This document shows, piece after piece, positions 22,458-23,608 of a stretch of DNA of 23,608 bases (the first letter of the stretch is position 1; each line of letters opens with the position of its first letter). The stretch is from Rhizophagus sp. LPA8_4_AMF (lineage: Eukaryota; Glomeromycota; Glomeromycetes; Glomerales; Glomeraceae). The notes beneath the pieces were generated by a model. It made no database searches. It was given only the letters and a program-made list of their open reading frames with translations, and had not been told where the DNA came from. The stretch is taken from the NCBI GenBank assembly GCA_021464525.1, contig JADRCO010001011.1, positions 1-23,608 of the forward strand. The letters are read 5' to 3'. Both the position numbers and the translations under genes were made by a program.

Positions 22458-23200
22458 TTGATGCCAAGCTTAGACTTTAATATTATACCTTCCGTTGGTA
22501 TAAATGGTATAAATATAATGGTAGTAGGATTAACCACTAGGATAGTAACAAATATCAATGGTCAATTGACCTTAAATTTTTACATCAAAGAAAATGTAGG
22601 TGACCGAGAGTCAAATGAATCCTGGGTTGAAACTAAACATGATGCTAACAACAGATATCTAACGAATAAAATGAACTCAATTAATCAAAGCATAAGGTCT
22701 ACTGTCTACAACTGCCATCTTAGTGGGAGTAATGCAGTATGTGCCTCCAATTGTTGACTATGGCATTTGTAATGGCACCATAGGTGTGGTTACTGACTTA
22801 CTGACGTAAACCTTCCTAATCAGTGTGTTCAAGTTGTGTTCTCTATTAGGGATCAATAATAGAAGTTGATGTTTACACATACCTATATTTTAATGTTAAC
22901 AGAAATAACTTGGTACATCCACTCAGCTCCCGTTGCAAAACTGCTTTGCCCTCACTGTCTACAAGACCCAAGGATTGACCCTACCAAAAGTCATCCTCAC
23001 ATTATATGGTAACATCTTCTCCTGATCAAGTGTATATCGCCCTCAGCAGGCGTTCCACATGAGATAATGTCAGCATATTTCACCTCAACAGTTTAGCATT
23101 CATGGTTGATTTTACCATCATTTATGAATACCAGAGACTTAATACCATCGCAACCACCAACCCCATAAGTTTTCATAAACTATCACCCAAAAAAAACATT
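22458..23200 (+). pseudogene. PIF1-type DNA helicase relic (Helitron-like or PIF1 paralogue)
   Basis: Three plus-strand segments in different frames carry the C-terminal signatures of PIF1 helicases. These are GICNGTIGVVTDL (22759-22800), FALTVYKTQGLTLPKVILTL (22945-23004) and VYIALSR (about 23030-23050). A decayed tail, YEYQRLNTIATTNP, lies near 23127-23170. Just upstream, 22458-22757 encodes about 76 plausible residues (from MPSLDFNIIPS, including YIKENVGDRESNE), possibly a small domain preceding the helicase; I do not recognise it. The Walker A/B half is missing and frames are broken between segments, so it is not functional. The GC content is visibly higher than in the surroundings, as expected for recently active coding DNA. 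In fungi such sequences derive from Helitron transposons or expanded PIF1 families. Helitron ends are not identified. Confidence 0.75.
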
Positions 23201-23608
23201 TTTCTCTCTTTTTTGTCTTAGTATTATAATAAATATAAACCAAATAAAAAAAATTTCATTTATTTAACATAAATTTATTAAATTTTATTACCCGCATGAA
23301 TGTTACACGCGCAATAAATGAAAAATAAAAAAAACCAGATCACCGGATCACTAACCCGTTCTAGGTATAAAGTACTGGCTAGTTAAGGTATAATTTTCAG
23401 ATCATGTGATCGTACGGGTATATGGTGATTTACTATATCCAGTGTAACTATACGTCTAAAGTAATATTTTTTATAAACTCATAATACACTAATGGACTAG
23501 TATTTAATTATTATTAAAAGGTTATTGTCCGAGCGTAGTGAGGACTTTATATTGTAGAGCACTTATAACGAATTAATGATTTTGGATTAACCCATGAAAT
23601 TTTCCTTC
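23201..23608. other. AT-rich end of window
   Basis: No gene is seen. Mixed-composition patches occur around 23330-23450 (GATCACCGGATCACTAACCCG) and at 23528-23545 (GTCCGAGCGTAGTGAGGAC). They may be pieces of dispersed repeats, but only single copies are visible in this window. Confidence 0.4.

Noticed and set aside
23528-23546. GTCCGAGCGTAGTGAGGAC as a hairpin
   Set aside because: Only the outer four base pairs and one inner pair match, too weak to call a structure from one copy.

Overview
The window looks like nuclear DNA of an AT-rich, intron-dense early-diverging fungus. A Glomeromycotina (Rhizophagus-like) arbuscular mycorrhizal fungus fits best. The reasons are: very low GC outside exons; many 45-170 bp GT-AG introns; a full-length MABP1/WDR62-type WD40 scaffold; a Ssp1/CaMKK-type kinase; an ERp38-type protein disulfide isomerase; and long spacers full of decayed genes and small transposons. 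This placement is inferred from composition and gene content only.

Layout: 1-2016 is AT-rich DNA with small repeats and one hairpin but no gene I recognise. 2017-4740 holds two copies of one short-chain dehydrogenase (SDR) gene facing away from each other, a broken copy A on minus and a truncated copy B on plus, with a probable SINE between them that has 17-bp target-site duplications. 4741-6888 is a long spacer with a poly-A run and (TA)n tracts leading into the WD40 gene. 6889-12943 (+) is a 13-exon gene for a 1638-residue WD40 protein; every exon junction keeps frame. 12944-15147 holds a third, heavily decayed SDR copy C (minus), split by a ~570 bp fold-back DNA element. 15148-17967 (+) is an 8-exon protein kinase gene (722 residues). 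18312-20013 (-) is a 9-exon protein disulfide isomerase gene (367 residues), convergent with the kinase. 20341-20584 is a hAT-type MITE with perfect 9-bp terminal repeats and an 8-bp target duplication. 22458-23200 is a broken PIF1-type helicase relic, richer in GC than its surroundings.

The three intact genes are not an obvious functional cluster. One is a signalling scaffold, one a likely AMPK-activating kinase, and one an ER oxidoreductase with an unusual HQDL tail. What is most distinctive is the spacer history: one SDR gene duplicated at DNA level (introns kept) three times within 13 kb, with different mobile elements inserted in or between the copies. I saw no CRISPR array, rRNA or tRNA. 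No single undescribed system stands out. The best leads are the SINE-like insertion, the fold-back element and the fungal WDR62-type scaffold.
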